Part shown: one piece after another, positions 1 to 9,070 of the stretch
Layout of the letters: the number at the start of each line of letters is the position of its first letter
Numbering within the stretch: position 1 is the stretch's first letter
DNA from: Ferrimicrobium sp.
GTDB taxonomy: Bacteria > Actinomycetota > Acidimicrobiia > Acidimicrobiales > Acidimicrobiaceae
Assembly: GCF_027319265.1 (NCBI RefSeq)
Contig: NZ_DAHVNP010000014.1
Coordinates: 1 to 64,000, forward strand
Reading direction: 5' to 3'
Length of the DNA: 64,000 nt
Made by a program: the position numbers and the translations under genes
The notes under the pieces: model-generated
Databases searched by the model: none
What the model saw: the letters and a program-made list of their open reading frames with translations, nothing else
Told to the model about the DNA's origin: nothing

Positions 1-74
1 CCCTAGGTCTCAGTATCAGTGTGTGCGCGGTTAAAAAAATAAATCAATGAGGGCGAGAAGGCAGAGATGTTGGA

Positions 75-506
75 ATGGCTACCTACGATGAAACGGTGCA
101 AGACAAGACAACCCAAGAGGTGACGGTCCCACCCAAGGCAACAAGACGGGTACTCTCCCCGAGCTACAAGGCGAGGATCTTAAAAGAGTACGATGCTTGC
201 CCTCAGGGAGGAAAGGGTGAGCTCTTACGACGAGAGGGACTCTTCTCGTCCCAGATCACCGAATGGCGTCGGGTGATTGACCAACAGAGTGCAGAGGCGC
301 TCTCGCGCAAACGCGGACCAAAGGCTAATCCTCTCCGAGCCCGGGTCAGAGAACTCGAACACGAGAATGAGAGACTTCGCTCTGAGCTGGAAAAGTCTCG
401 AAGGGTCATTGAAGTCCAGGGAAAACTCTCGGCGCTGCTAGAAGAGCTCTCGCTAGGGAGCGCCGAGGATCAAAGAGAGCAAACGCAGCCATTGTCGAGG
501 GGGTAG
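75..506 (+). CDS. IS3-like transposase OrfA
   Basis: A 143-residue protein. Residues about 25-75 form a helix-turn-helix region containing [14 protein letters not shown] and a [12 protein letters not shown] recognition-helix-like stretch. Residues about 88-125 are a charged, leucine-containing coiled coil ([20 protein letters not shown]), the oligomerisation zipper of IS3 OrfA proteins. In the family this protein binds the terminal inverted repeats and also supplies the N-terminal part of the OrfAB fusion transposase. The stop at 504-506 lies inside the open OrfB frame. No canonical A6G or X-XXY-YYZ slippery heptamer is obvious in the overlap, so frameshifting is inferred from the family only. 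Confidence 0.75.
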   Translation: MATYDETVQDKTTQEVTVPPKATRRVLSPSYKARILKEYDACPQGGKGELLRREGLFSSQITEWRRVIDQQSAEALSRKRGPKANPLRARVRELEHENERLRSELEKSRRVIEVQGKLSALLEELSLGSAEDQREQTQPLSRG

Positions 507-1495
507 GAGAACTGACCGAGATCATCGGTCTTGTCGCTGCCTGTCGGTGTCTTGGGATCGCCCGCTCAAGCTATTACTACCTGGTCGATCCCCCGGTCAG
601 GGAACCAAAGCCGAAGAGGCCCAGTCCCAGAAGGTTGAGTGATGCCGAGCGAGAACACATTCTCGAGGTCTGTCACTCGGAGCGCTTCTGTGACGTATCG
701 GTCAGAGAGATCTATGCCACGCTCCTTGATGAGGGGATCTATCTGGCCTCAGTACCCACGATCTATCGGATCTTGGCAGAGGCTGGTGAAACACGAGAGA
801 GGAGACGCCAGGCAACTCATCCCGCCAGGGTCAAGCCTGAACTCTTAGCCACGGGACCAGGGCAGGTGTGGTCGTGGGACATTTCTAAGCTCAAAGGTCC
901 CACCAAGGGGAACTACTACCAGCTCTATGTGATCTTAGACATCTACTCGAGATCGATCGTTGGCTGGAGGATAGAGGATCACGAGAGTAGCGATCTAGCC
1001 AAAGAGCTCATGGGTGAGGCAATTGCAAGAGAGGGAGTCGATCCCAACCAGTTGACGATCCATGCTGATAATGGAGCCTCTATGGCCTCTCATAGCGTCG
1101 CTGAGTTCCTCGCCAACCTTGGGGTACAAAAGAGCCACTCTCGTCCCCATACGTCAAATGATAACCCCTTCTCCGAAGCCCAGTTCAAGACGCTCAAGTA
1201 CCGAGGAGACTTCCCGGAACGCTTTGGCAGCCTCGAGGAGGCGAGGAGCTTCTTTGAACGCTTCTTCACCTGGTACCAGTACGAACACCATCACGCAGGC
1301 CTTGGGCTCATGACGCCCGCTGATGTCCATGAGGGCTACGCCGAGGTAATCACCGAACGAAGAGCCGAGGTGCTACGTGACGCCTATGAAACCCACCCCG
1401 AGCGCTTTGTGAGAAAGATTCCAACCCCACCCACCCTCAATACCGAGGTCTGGATCAACCGACCAACTGAAGAGGAGATGAAAGAGGGTCCTTAG
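482..1495 (+). CDS. IS3-like transposase OrfB (rve/DDE integrase core)
   Basis: The frame is open from upstream of 482 to the stop at 1495. The first ordinary start codon (TTG at 635) would remove a needed helix-turn-helix ([16 protein letters not shown], about 533-580), so translation probably enters by a -1 shift from OrfA. The coordinate 482 is therefore only a conservative left edge. Catalytic residues are visible: Asp codon 878-880 (WSWDISK), Asp codon 1067-1069 (HADNG) and Glu codon 1175-1177 (FSEAQFK). The last two have the 35-residue spacing of the DD35E triad. The C-terminal part carries the usual F[10 protein letters not shown] tail. The protein cuts and joins the element's ends. 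No frameshift or premature stop was seen. Confidence 0.75.
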   Translation, partial: NAAIVEGVGELTEIIGLVAACRCLGIARSSYYYLVDPPVREPKPKRPSPRRLSDAEREHILEVCHSERFCDVSVREIYATLLDEGIYLASVPTIYRILAEAGETRERRRQATHPARVKPELLATGPGQVWSWDISKLKGPTKGNYYQLYVILDIYSRSIVGWRIEDHESSDLAKELMGEAIAREGVDPNQLTIHADNGASMASHSVAEFLANLGVQKSHSRPHTSNDNPFSEAQFKTLKYRGDFPERFGSLEEARSFFERFFTWYQYEHHHAGLGLMTPADVHEGYAEVITERRAEVLRDAYETHPERFVRKIPTPPTLNTEVWINRPTEEEMKEGP

Positions 1496-2123
1496 ACGGC
1501 CGGAAGTTAGCGTTTTGGATATTAAACTGATGAATACCTCGTACATTTTTTGTAGAGACTTTCCGAGCGCGTAGCCCCAAACCCTGTGTGTGCGCAGTCG
1601 GTAGAGGTCACAAAACGTTGACCAGGTATCCCTGTGAAATATGCCAACCCCTGCGAGGGTGGAAGATTGACTGGTTGAAATGCATATCTGATGAGCCGAG
1701 AATTGCCTCCTTGCGATTGAATTGTGCGCACCCAGAAGATGAGGTTCTACTCCTCTTGAGAGGTTGTAGGCTCAGTTGAGATAACCATCAAACCTGTTTG
1801 CGAGACGTTGTATATCATCTCTGGTCTGACCAATGACAACAAGTAGTTTGTCGTTGTCGCGACGTAGTTCAGATCATCTGAGAACTCGTCCTTATTTCAA
1901 TTTCTTCTGCTGAGAGCACCGAAGGACACCTCTGTTATGACCGCGCATCCTCTGTGTCGTCGGTGTGCAACTACACGACATACGGCCGAGGAGATCGAGC
2001 CGGTTGCTCTCCTTGGTTGTTGTCCAGTGTCTGCTCACATTTATGTCGAGCTAGGGCTCCTCTGTTATGGTTCAACCAAGGTACGACCCATGCGCGCGTC
2101 GAACCATCCATCAAGAGAATCTC
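1496..2123. other. Gene-free stretch downstream of the insertion sequence
   Basis: No convincing gene is seen on either strand. Short frames here are arginine- and cysteine-rich with no family resemblance. It holds a 13-bp palindrome, TCAGATCATCTGA (1869-1881), and two copies of CCTCTGTTATG (near 1929 and 2055). The base composition is less G-rich than neighbouring genes. It may be decayed sequence at the insertion-sequence junction. Confidence 0.5.
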
Positions 2124-2660
2124 CTATCTCCGCCTTCCAGACACAACGACTGAGCCCATAACTGAGAGACAACTAATCTCAACAGTAGCCGATGAACCCT
2201 GTGTACGAGCATGCTTGCTCGTATGTTTTCTGCCAAATATAGCGACTCCATCAAGCCGAGCACGTTGCTCCGGACCGAGTAGGATGCTTGTCGACCCAAA
2301 AAGCGAGACAGCAATAATTCGCCGTCTAGCTAATTGAGGTAGTACAGTTAGATCAACCTTTGATCTGCCGAAACAAGAGATCACAATTGTCCTGGCATAC
2401 ACGGGTACAATAGACTGGTGACCAAAGAGCGAAAGTGCGAGCTTGGTGCCAACTGCGCTTGATCCGTTTTCGAGATTAGTTGGTAAGTCTTTGAGGACTG
2501 ACGTCAATTCACCTATCGTCCTTGCGGCAAATACGGCATCCAAGCGATCAGAGCACTCGTTATGGTCCAAGCGTCCAGCCGATAACGCTTCCCTGAGTTG
2601 ACACGCCACTTCGTCGCGGTCCCGATCCGAACAACGTTGCTCAATTTCGTCTGACATCAT
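2124..2660 (-). CDS. DUF1707 / LiaF-like cell-wall stress domain protein
   Basis: A 178-residue protein. The N-terminal 60 residues match the DUF1707 (SHOCT-like) pattern: SDRDRDEVACQLREALSAGRL, then DRLDAVFAARTIGELTSVLKDLP. This actinobacterial module usually sits at the front of small membrane or regulatory proteins. The C-terminal half (about 80-178) contains repeated short beta-rich stretches (ALSLFGHQSIV, VISCFGRSKVDL, AVSLFGSTSILLGP, GVAIFGRK), which resemble the LiaF/DUF2154 'cell wall-active antibiotics response' fold. No transmembrane segment is visible, so it is predicted to be cytoplasmic. The start was set at the ATG at 2660, preceded by AGGA; an earlier ATG at 2705 lacks a ribosome site. 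Its role is unknown; a link to envelope stress is inference. Confidence 0.7.
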   Translation of the reverse strand: MMSDEIEQRCSDRDRDEVACQLREALSAGRLDHNECSDRLDAVFAARTIGELTSVLKDLPTNLENGSSAVGTKLALSLFGHQSIVPVYARTIVISCFGRSKVDLTVLPQLARRRIIAVSLFGSTSILLGPEQRARLDGVAIFGRKHTSKHARTQGSSATVEISCLSVMGSVVVSGRRR

Positions 2661-2762
2661 TACCGATCCTAGGCGACCAGGGCATTCGATCCCCACCAAA
2701 TGCACCAGGTGGGTTAATTATCAGCTACCAAACTATCCGAATGCATCCTGACACGACGGATG

Positions 2763-3530
2763 CTAGTGATCGAATGCTCCATGACGCCCCTTACCGGCCC
2801 TGAAGTGTCTCGCCCCCTCCTGACCATCAGCCGCAAGGGAGACTCGACCATGGTGATACTCGTTACGCAATGCCTCTTCGAATGCGATCTCGAGACCTTC
2901 ATAGGTTGATGCCCGATCATTGACGAGACAGACCTGCGGGAATCTTGCGATTTCCTGTGCTAAGGCGATAGCCATGGCACGTCCTTGTCCAGTGGGAACT
3001 ACCCGACTGACGAGCCCCATCGCGAGCGCCTCCTCAGCACCGACTCCCCGACCGGTGAGGATCAGATCCAGAGCTCTACCAAGGCCAACGATACGAGGTA
3101 GTCTCACCGTACCCCCATCGACCAACGGCACGCCAAAACGCCGACAGAAGACTCCGGCGATCGCATCCGCCTCCATCACCCGCAAATCACACCAGAGCGC
3201 CAGTTCGAGACCACCGGCAACGGCGTAACCGTCGATGACAGCGACCGTCGGCTTGTGCATCTGCATACGGGTCGGACCGAGCGGGCCATGGCCATCCTCT
3301 TGGAGTCGATTAGTGGAACCCTCTGCAAGTGCCACAAGGTCTGCTCCGGAACAGAAGGTTCCCCCCGCTCCGGCAAGCACCGCAACGTGAGCATCACGAT
3401 CACCATCGAAGGCAGTGAATGCCTCCTGTAGGCGTTCCGCCGTCGCATAGTCGATCGCGTTCCTCCGTTCAGGTCGATTGATGGTTATGATCCGGACAGA
3501 CCCATCATTCTCCACCTCTACCGATGCCAT
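2763..3530 (-). CDS. Enoyl-CoA hydratase/isomerase (crotonase) family protein
   Basis: A 255-residue crotonase-fold protein. It has the family signatures RPERRNAID near the start, the CoA/oxyanion segment GTFCSGADL (about 60) and GYAVAGGLELALWCDL (about 100). The Glu in GGLELA corresponds to catalytic Glu144 of rat enoyl-CoA hydratase. The second catalytic Glu (Glu164 of the rat enzyme) is not present: about 20 residues later the sequence reads FCRRFGVPLVDGG. The enzyme may therefore act as an isomerase or on another acyl-CoA rather than as a classical hydratase. The ATG at 3530 is chosen because AGGAGGG precedes it at good spacing. It is transcribed divergently from the MutS-like gene pair. 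Confidence 0.8.
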   Translation of the reverse strand: MASVEVENDGSVRIITINRPERRNAIDYATAERLQEAFTAFDGDRDAHVAVLAGAGGTFCSGADLVALAEGSTNRLQEDGHGPLGPTRMQMHKPTVAVIDGYAVAGGLELALWCDLRVMEADAIAGVFCRRFGVPLVDGGTVRLPRIVGLGRALDLILTGRGVGAEEALAMGLVSRVVPTGQGRAMAIALAQEIARFPQVCLVNDRASTYEGLEIAFEEALRNEYHHGRVSLAADGQEGARHFRAGKGRHGAFDH

Positions 3531-3741
3531 CAGCACCACCCTCCTGACCGACTTTTGGCCCTCAACAATCCTCTACCAAGTTATCGCGATTCGCCGCCCT
3601 AAGCACGCCACAGTGGTCCGTTACCCTCCTTCGCCAACGCTCGGCCGCCAACCCATTAGGATTGCCATCGGTGATGGAGTTCGCCGATGGTCTCCGACTG
3701 ATGACTCCTGTGACAGCGACATAGAACGAAAGGAGTGTCTC

Positions 3742-5358
3742 TTGTCAAAGGTGTATCTGCGAGAAATGATCCGACGTGACCCCGGCACCAGCTGGGTGAC
3801 GAGTCAGTTGGTCAGCCATCAATTAGCAGAGTCTGATGCTATCAAAGCTCCGGAGAGTCTGGTGAACCCCACGGCTGAAATCGGTCGCGCCATTGACGAT
3901 TTTGTCCTGACCGACCTCGCACTCGACCGCCTCTTCGCAGCCATCGACAAGGGGCTCGAACCCTTTGATCTCCTCCCTTACTTCACCACATTGCCTCAGA
4001 ACCTTACTACTATTCGCTATCGTCAAGACGTTGCCAGCGATCTCCTCGTTGCCGATAATCGGTTACCGATCCTCGCCTTCTGCGAGTGTCTCGAGCGCGT
4101 CGAGTTGCAGCTAGAAGCGGCGGAGCGAGCCCGCCAACCCAGCGGAAGAGACCGATGGTTGCTCGACGCTGTCTTGACCTACACACGGGGTATCGAATCA
4201 GTTATTGCTCACCTAGGCGCTACATCCTGGAGGTCAGCAGGGCTAAAGGGACTCCAAGATGCGCTGTTGATACTGAGCCAAACGAATGACTTTCTGCAAC
4301 TCTCTCGGGACGCTGAATCGGTGGCATCCGAGCTCGAGAGTATTAGCTATCAACTCCTCCTCGAAGACAATGCGATCACCGTTGAGCGTAGCGAAGGTGG
4401 GGCACGGACGGACGGCTATCGCGATCATCTTCTGCGTCTTTTCGCTCGGTTTGGCGACAGCAATGCACAGGGCATGACCACCTCAGCTACTCGTCGTTCA
4501 ACTACGCACGTCGATGATCGCATTCTGGTCATCCTTGGACGGATCTTCCCAGATCAGTTCGCCCACCTCAGTACCTTTGCCAATGCCCACCAAACCTTTC
4601 TGCCGACTTGGGTTGCATCAATAGAGCGTGAACTGGTCTTCTATCTCGCTTGGATCGAAGAGATCCTTGCTTTTGAGGGTGCCGGCTTGCCTTGGGTTGT
4701 GCCAAAGCTGAATCGTGGAATTGGCCAAGAGCACGCTGAACAGATCTACGATCTTGCACTCGCGCATGATCTACTCCGGAACCACACGGTGCCAGTCACT
4801 AATCAGTGGCATCTCGATAACGACGAGTTGATCACGGTCATCACGGGACCCAACAATGGGGGCAAGACAACCTACACGCGCTCTATCGGCCAACTCTACC
4901 TCGTCACTGCGTTAGGACTGCCTGTTGGAGCCTCGGTTGCCCAGCTCACTCCACCGCCGAGTGTTGCTACCATCTTCTCGGAACAGGAAGTCGCAGATCG
5001 GATGACCGGGCGACTCGAGGAGGAGATCATCAACCTGCAGCACTTTCTTCGTGATGCGGCAGCACAAGCACTGCTCCTTGCCAACGAAGTCTTTAGCTCC
5101 ACCAGTGTTGACGACGCAGTCATCCTCGGTCGCTTGCTCATCGAACGTTGTCAACAAAAACAGGTTCGCTGTATCATCGTGACCTTTGTTGAAGCGCTTG
5201 CCGCACAGGCGCCGGGTGTCGTATCACTGGTGGCGCTCAGCGACGAAGCGACGCTTGAACGGAGCTTCCGACTCGAGCGTCGGCCCCCACAAGGACGGGC
5301 ACTCGCCCTTGAACTCGCTGCTCAATATGGATTAATCACTGGTGTCCCGAATGATTGA
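3742..5358 (+). CDS. MutS-family ATPase (domain V only), first of a tandem pair
   Basis: A 538-residue protein. It starts at a TTG with AAAGGAG at 3729-3735; the open frame runs further upstream but over the divergent crotonase. Residues about 100-350 are helical and resemble the MutS lever/clamp region. The C-terminal third is the MutS ABC ATPase, with Walker A GPNNGGKTTYTRS (about 368-380). The Walker B region ALLLANEVFSSTSVDDA (about 440-455) has Asn where MutS has Asp. There is no N-terminal mismatch-recognition domain and no GxFxE motif. It overlaps the next gene, which encodes a second ATPase of the same type, by eight bases. A heteromeric complex of the two is a reasonable inference. 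Function is unknown, and no mutL lies nearby. Confidence 0.75.
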   Translation: MSKVYLREMIRRDPGTSWVTSQLVSHQLAESDAIKAPESLVNPTAEIGRAIDDFVLTDLALDRLFAAIDKGLEPFDLLPYFTTLPQNLTTIRYRQDVASDLLVADNRLPILAFCECLERVELQLEAAERARQPSGRDRWLLDAVLTYTRGIESVIAHLGATSWRSAGLKGLQDALLILSQTNDFLQLSRDAESVASELESISYQLLLEDNAITVERSEGGARTDGYRDHLLRLFARFGDSNAQGMTTSATRRSTTHVDDRILVILGRIFPDQFAHLSTFANAHQTFLPTWVASIERELVFYLAWIEEILAFEGAGLPWVVPKLNRGIGQEHAEQIYDLALAHDLLRNHTVPVTNQWHLDNDELITVITGPNNGGKTTYTRSIGQLYLVTALGLPVGASVAQLTPPPSVATIFSEQEVADRMTGRLEEEIINLQHFLRDAAAQALLLANEVFSSTSVDDAVILGRLLIERCQQKQVRCIIVTFVEALAAQAPGVVSLVALSDEATLERSFRLERRPPQGRALALELAAQYGLITGVPND

Positions 5359-6826
5359 ACTACATCTGCTTTGGCCACCGGGGACGACGGAACCTTCGGT
5401 ACCGTTCACCGACGATCGGACCCTCGAAGACCTGGGATTCCCAATGATCATCGACGCCATGGCCGCGGGTGATGCCGATATCGCCAGAGTTGCGAAGGCG
5501 GTTTTCGTCCACGCGACAACGGATACATCAATCATTCGATGGCGCCAAGAGCTCATCACCGATGCGATCGCCCACCCACAGTTGGTCCGCGATCTCGCCC
5601 GGATCGCACAGCACGGCGCCCAGATGGAACGGCGCACCGCCTATGCAACACGGCCCCAAACCCCGATCTCGCAGCTTCTTCGTTCCCGCGAGATCCTGGC
5701 ACTCCTCCTCGCGGACTTGAGGTCTCTCGCACAACGGATAGAAGAACCAGACGGTGACGTCGCATCACACGGATTACAACTTCTGTTCACAACCATTGGC
5801 GACAACTTTGACAGCGCCTACCTAAACTCGCTCGAAACCGAGCTCGAACGGCTTAGATTTGAGCACGGTTTGGTGACACGTGCTGGACTAGGTCCTGGCA
5901 ACCTAACGAGCCCTGACCTCATCATCGAGGCTCCCTTCGAAGGTCGCGGATGGAGAGATCGCTTGGCACTCTCCCTTACATCCAAGCATCGCATCGAGAT
6001 CGCCCCACGTGATCAAGCCGGGAGCGAGACCCTCCGAGAGCTCCGCAACCTTGCCCTCGGTCAGATCGGTGTGGCGTTAGCGCATGGACTCGATACGATC
6101 GTCAGATTCTTCGTGGCGCTTCGCGACGACCTTGCGTGGCTTGTTGGCAGCCTGAACTTGCGTGACCACCTCAGCACGATAGGCGTACCGATCTGCTTCC
6201 CTGAGCCAACAGACCAACCGTGGCAGCTCAGCTTCTGTGAACTCATCGAACCCACCCTCGCTTTGCGCTCGGGACAACGCCCAACGCCGAATGACTTTCT
6301 TGATGAGATCGCTGAACCAATCGTGATCAGCGGAGCTAACTCAGGTGGTAAGACCACCTGGCTGCAGGGAACCGCTATCGCCATCGTCATGATGCAAGCC
6401 GGTAGTTTTGTCACCGCCGAGCAGTTTCGTGCAAGCATGCGCAGCGGTCTTCGCACCTTCTTCCCCGAAGATGAGGATCGCGAACTACGACAGGGACGGC
6501 TCCAGAGCGAGTTGGCCCGCCTTGCGGCTACCATCGCAAGCCTCTCGGCCGGCGGGCTCCTCCTCATGAACGAACCACTGGCCTCGACGAATGAAATGGA
6601 GGCATCAGCCATTGTCACCACCGTCGTCGCCGAACTCACGACTCGCGGCATCACCACCATTGTGGTCACTCATTACCCCAGCGTGGCACGTGAACTCGGT
6701 GCTTACGGGATAAGCCTCCGGCCAGAAGTGATCGATAACGGGGTGCGGACCCATCGCATCCAGGCATCACCAGCGCCGAAAAACTCCTCGGCGATGGACA
6801 TCTACCGACAACTCGGTGGTTGGTGA
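5351..6826 (+). CDS. MutS-family ATPase (domain V only), second of a tandem pair
   Basis: A 491-residue paralogue of the upstream gene. The ATG at 5351 overlaps its stop, giving translational coupling; an alternative GTG lies at 5342. A long helical N-terminal region (about 60-310) precedes the MutS ATPase domain, with Walker A SGANSGGKTTWLQG (about 326-338). The Walker B region LLLMNEPLASTNEMEAS (about 400-415) again has Asn replacing the usual Asp, with Glu kept. A GITTIVVTHYPSVAREL stretch follows, matching the 'TH' sensor/signature end of MutS ATPases. The mismatch-binding domain is absent. The two genes look like an obligate two-gene unit. A role in nucleic-acid handling is inferred from the family only. 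Confidence 0.75.
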   Translation: MIELHLLWPPGTTEPSVPFTDDRTLEDLGFPMIIDAMAAGDADIARVAKAVFVHATTDTSIIRWRQELITDAIAHPQLVRDLARIAQHGAQMERRTAYATRPQTPISQLLRSREILALLLADLRSLAQRIEEPDGDVASHGLQLLFTTIGDNFDSAYLNSLETELERLRFEHGLVTRAGLGPGNLTSPDLIIEAPFEGRGWRDRLALSLTSKHRIEIAPRDQAGSETLRELRNLALGQIGVALAHGLDTIVRFFVALRDDLAWLVGSLNLRDHLSTIGVPICFPEPTDQPWQLSFCELIEPTLALRSGQRPTPNDFLDEIAEPIVISGANSGGKTTWLQGTAIAIVMMQAGSFVTAEQFRASMRSGLRTFFPEDEDRELRQGRLQSELARLAATIASLSAGGLLLMNEPLASTNEMEASAIVTTVVAELTTRGITTIVVTHYPSVARELGAYGISLRPEVIDNGVRTHRIQASPAPKNSSAMDIYRQLGGW

Positions 6827-6871
6827 GGAGCGAAAGCCGTGGAAGAGGCGAGCCCAACTAAGCGCGATGGA

Positions 6872-8107
6872 CTAGGCGAGATGGCTTCGTTCTACCACCT
6901 CTTGGAGTTCCGACCTGACCTTTGGATGGGCGACCTGGCCGGCGATCGCCATGGCTTGAGCCCGGGAAGAGCGACCGAACAACATCGCCCTGCCCTGCTC
7001 CGAGATGATCGCCGAATGCTGGAAGGAGGTCACGGGCCCTTCGAGCCGCTCAAGCACAGTCGAACCTTGACTTTTCTCATGCCAAGAAGGAAGGGCGATG
7101 ATCGAATGGCCATCGACGGCATGGAGTGCTCCGACGGTGAAATCGGCCTGTCCACCGATGCCAGAGTAGAACCGCCCATTAATAAAGTTGGCATTGGCCT
7201 GGGCGAAGAGATCGACCTGAAACGCTGAGTTGATCGCAGTCATACGGGGCTGTTGGGCGATGATTGACGGATCATTGACGATCTCTGTGCGCACGAGTCG
7301 AAGACGCGGATTCGTATCACACCAGCCATAGAGTTCCCTCGATCCAAAGAGAAAGGAGGCCACCAGCGGATGCTCAGCATCGAGCGCACCGACGCGCTCC
7401 AGATTAAGCACACCATCGCTGATCATCTCTGACCAGATCCGCAATCCATGGGCGCTCGTCAGCTGGGCAGCAACGGCGTTAGGAATCGCACCAATCCCCA
7501 GTTGTAGTGTCGAGCCGTCCTCGATGAGCTCGGTCACGAACGAGGCGATCGTGGTCTCGGTCATGGAGTCACGGGGTAGGTCCTCCGGGCTCGTCAACGC
7601 CTGGTCACCGAAGAAGGCAAAATCGATGAGATCGACCGACAATTCACTATCGCCATAGGTGTAGGGCATCGTCTCGTTGATCTGGGCCACCACCAGGCCA
7701 CCATTTCTACGAGTCTGTTCGATCGCCGCGGGCAAGATGTTCACCTCTGTCCCAAGTGAGACATGATCACCGCGCTGCCTCGAGACGTGAATGAGCGTCA
7801 CCTCCGGCCTCATGAACGAACCCAGGAGTCGCGGAACCAACGACAGGCGCATAGGAAGATATTCGAGCCGCAAGCCAGCGTCACGGATAGCTGGCCCAAG
7901 AAAGGGGCTCTCGTAGGTCACGCCAGGCCGGTCGGGAATGCTTCCCTGTGGGTTCAAGATAAATAAGCGATACTGGGGCACCGCCTGATCAAAGGCCTCC
8001 AATAGCTGCTGTGGTGTGGCGAAGTTGCCGCTTGCCACCACACGAGGGACACGGTTCGTCAACTGAGCAAAATGCTCTTGCAACGTTGCAAGTGCGACGA
8101 TCTTCAC
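6872..8107 (-). CDS. Acetyl-CoA hydrolase/transferase family (CoA-transferase)
   Basis: A 411-residue protein of the acetyl-CoA hydrolase / 4-hydroxybutyrate CoA-transferase family, which moves CoA between short acyl-CoAs and carboxylates through a glutamyl-CoA intermediate. The catalytic Glu is in IWSEMISDGVLNLE (about residue 226). QLGIGAIPNAV and the C-terminal GQADFTVGALHAVDG segments are typical CoA-binding loops. It starts at a GTG at 8107 with GAGGAGG seven bases upstream. It is convergent with the MutS-like pair and separate from the following lactonase-like gene. Substrate specificity cannot be read from the sequence; acetate or butyrate activation is plausible. Confidence 0.8.
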   Translation of the reverse strand: MKIVALATLQEHFAQLTNRVPRVVASGNFATPQQLLEAFDQAVPQYRLFILNPQGSIPDRPGVTYESPFLGPAIRDAGLRLEYLPMRLSLVPRLLGSFMRPEVTLIHVSRQRGDHVSLGTEVNILPAAIEQTRRNGGLVVAQINETMPYTYGDSELSVDLIDFAFFGDQALTSPEDLPRDSMTETTIASFVTELIEDGSTLQLGIGAIPNAVAAQLTSAHGLRIWSEMISDGVLNLERVGALDAEHPLVASFLFGSRELYGWCDTNPRLRLVRTEIVNDPSIIAQQPRMTAINSAFQVDLFAQANANFINGRFYSGIGGQADFTVGALHAVDGHSIIALPSWHEKSQGSTVLERLEGPVTSFQHSAIISEQGRAMLFGRSSRAQAMAIAGQVAHPKVRSELQEVVERSHLA

Positions 8108-8306
8108 ACTAAGGCCTCCTCATCTTCAGCGATTCATGATGCCTCCTTGGCACTCATGACCCATCTCTACGCAACCCAAAGTACCAGCTTCGATAAGCCA
8201 CCTGGTTGATGGTCCGGCAACCACTCCTATCGACCCTCAAGCGAAAACGCGAGCCCTCTCCTCAGCCTACGTACCCACGGAGCGAACGACGGCTATAGTA
8301 AGGCCA

Positions 8307-9011
8307 ATGAAGGGACCACTCCATCAAAGTGACATCCACCGGCTTGACATGGGTTATGTGGTGCGACCAGGAAGTGAGACAGCAAACGGAGCGCCCAGGG
8401 TCGAGCCAGTCTTTGCCTATCTCCTCTGCCACCCCGACATCACGATGCTCTTTGACACGGGGATCGGTGCCGTCGATCCTGAGACCGAGGCACACTATCG
8501 ACCACGTCGCATCTCCCTAGAGTCAGCACTCCACGGCGTCGGCTGCACGCTCGCTGACATCGATATCATCGCGAACAGCCACCTCCACTTCGATCACTGC
8601 GGTGCAAACCCACTCTTTGGACAACGTCGCGTGTGGGTGCAAGCGAGTGAACTCCAATGCGCACGCGGACCGGACTACACGATGGAGGCACTCATTGACT
8701 TCCCCGGTGTGTGCTACGAGGTGATCGATGGTAGGGCTGAGATCGCGACGGGTCTCACCCTCGTTCCGACGCCTGGACACAGTGTTGGTCACCAGTCGCT
8801 CGTGGCTGAATGCGAAGATGGAACGTTGCTCATCGCTGGTCAAGCTACAGACTTTGCGTCGGAGTTTACGAGTGCTCATCTCGCTCAACAGGCCTTACAC
8901 CATGAAGGTGAAGAAGTTGCACCGATACCACCTTGGATGGCACTCGTCGAGGGTTTCGATCCACGGAGAGCCGTCTTTGCCCATGATATGGCTATCTGGG
9001 AGTCAGACTAA
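8307..9011 (+). CDS. MBL-fold metallo-hydrolase, N-acyl-homoserine-lactonase-like
   Basis: A 234-residue metallo-beta-lactamase-fold hydrolase. The full zinc motif is present (NSHLHFDHCG, about 90-99), followed by TPGHSVGHQSL (about 152) and a C-terminal FAHD. The layout, with an N-terminal DMGYVV and a YLLCHPDITMLFDTGIG strand, is that of AttM/AiiB-type lactonases. These open the ring of acyl-homoserine lactones and related lactones. The AIA-type Tyr/Asp residues further on were not checked in detail. It is a single gene in its own transcription unit between two minus-strand genes. A physiological lactone substrate, possibly from the neighbouring aromatic pathway, is not evident. Confidence 0.75.
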   Translation: MKGPLHQSDIHRLDMGYVVRPGSETANGAPRVEPVFAYLLCHPDITMLFDTGIGAVDPETEAHYRPRRISLESALHGVGCTLADIDIIANSHLHFDHCGANPLFGQRRVWVQASELQCARGPDYTMEALIDFPGVCYEVIDGRAEIATGLTLVPTPGHSVGHQSLVAECEDGTLLIAGQATDFASEFTSAHLAQQALHHEGEEVAPIPPWMALVEGFDPRRAVFAHDMAIWESD

Positions 9012-9070
9012 CACCCCGAGACGCCACCACTCCACCGCCAAACCAGCGTGAAGTTCCACCAGTGAGGAGA

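Larger units (their letters stand above)
1..1541 (+). mobile_element. IS3-family-like insertion sequence (two overlapping reading frames)
   Basis: The element consists of an OrfA (helix-turn-helix plus coiled coil) followed in the -1 frame by an OrfB with a DDE integrase core, the standard IS3-family arrangement. The ends are not defined. A weak imperfect match exists between positions 5-22 and the reverse complement of 1524-1539, but it needs a gap and no target duplication was seen. The left end may lie at or before base 1. Both frames are open and the catalytic triad is intact, so the copy could be functional. It is followed by a long stretch without genes, which fits an insertion into non-coding DNA. 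Confidence 0.6.

Noticed and set aside
18-1597. GTGTGTGCGC at about 19-28 and 1586-1596 as insertion-sequence ends
   Set aside because: The two copies are in direct, not inverted, orientation and short, so they cannot be terminal inverted repeats; a chance or target-site explanation could not be tested.
3478-3741. 88-codon N-terminal extension of the first MutS-like gene
   Set aside because: It overlaps the divergent crotonase and has no ribosome site; the TTG at 3742 has AAAGGAG and begins the plausible protein.
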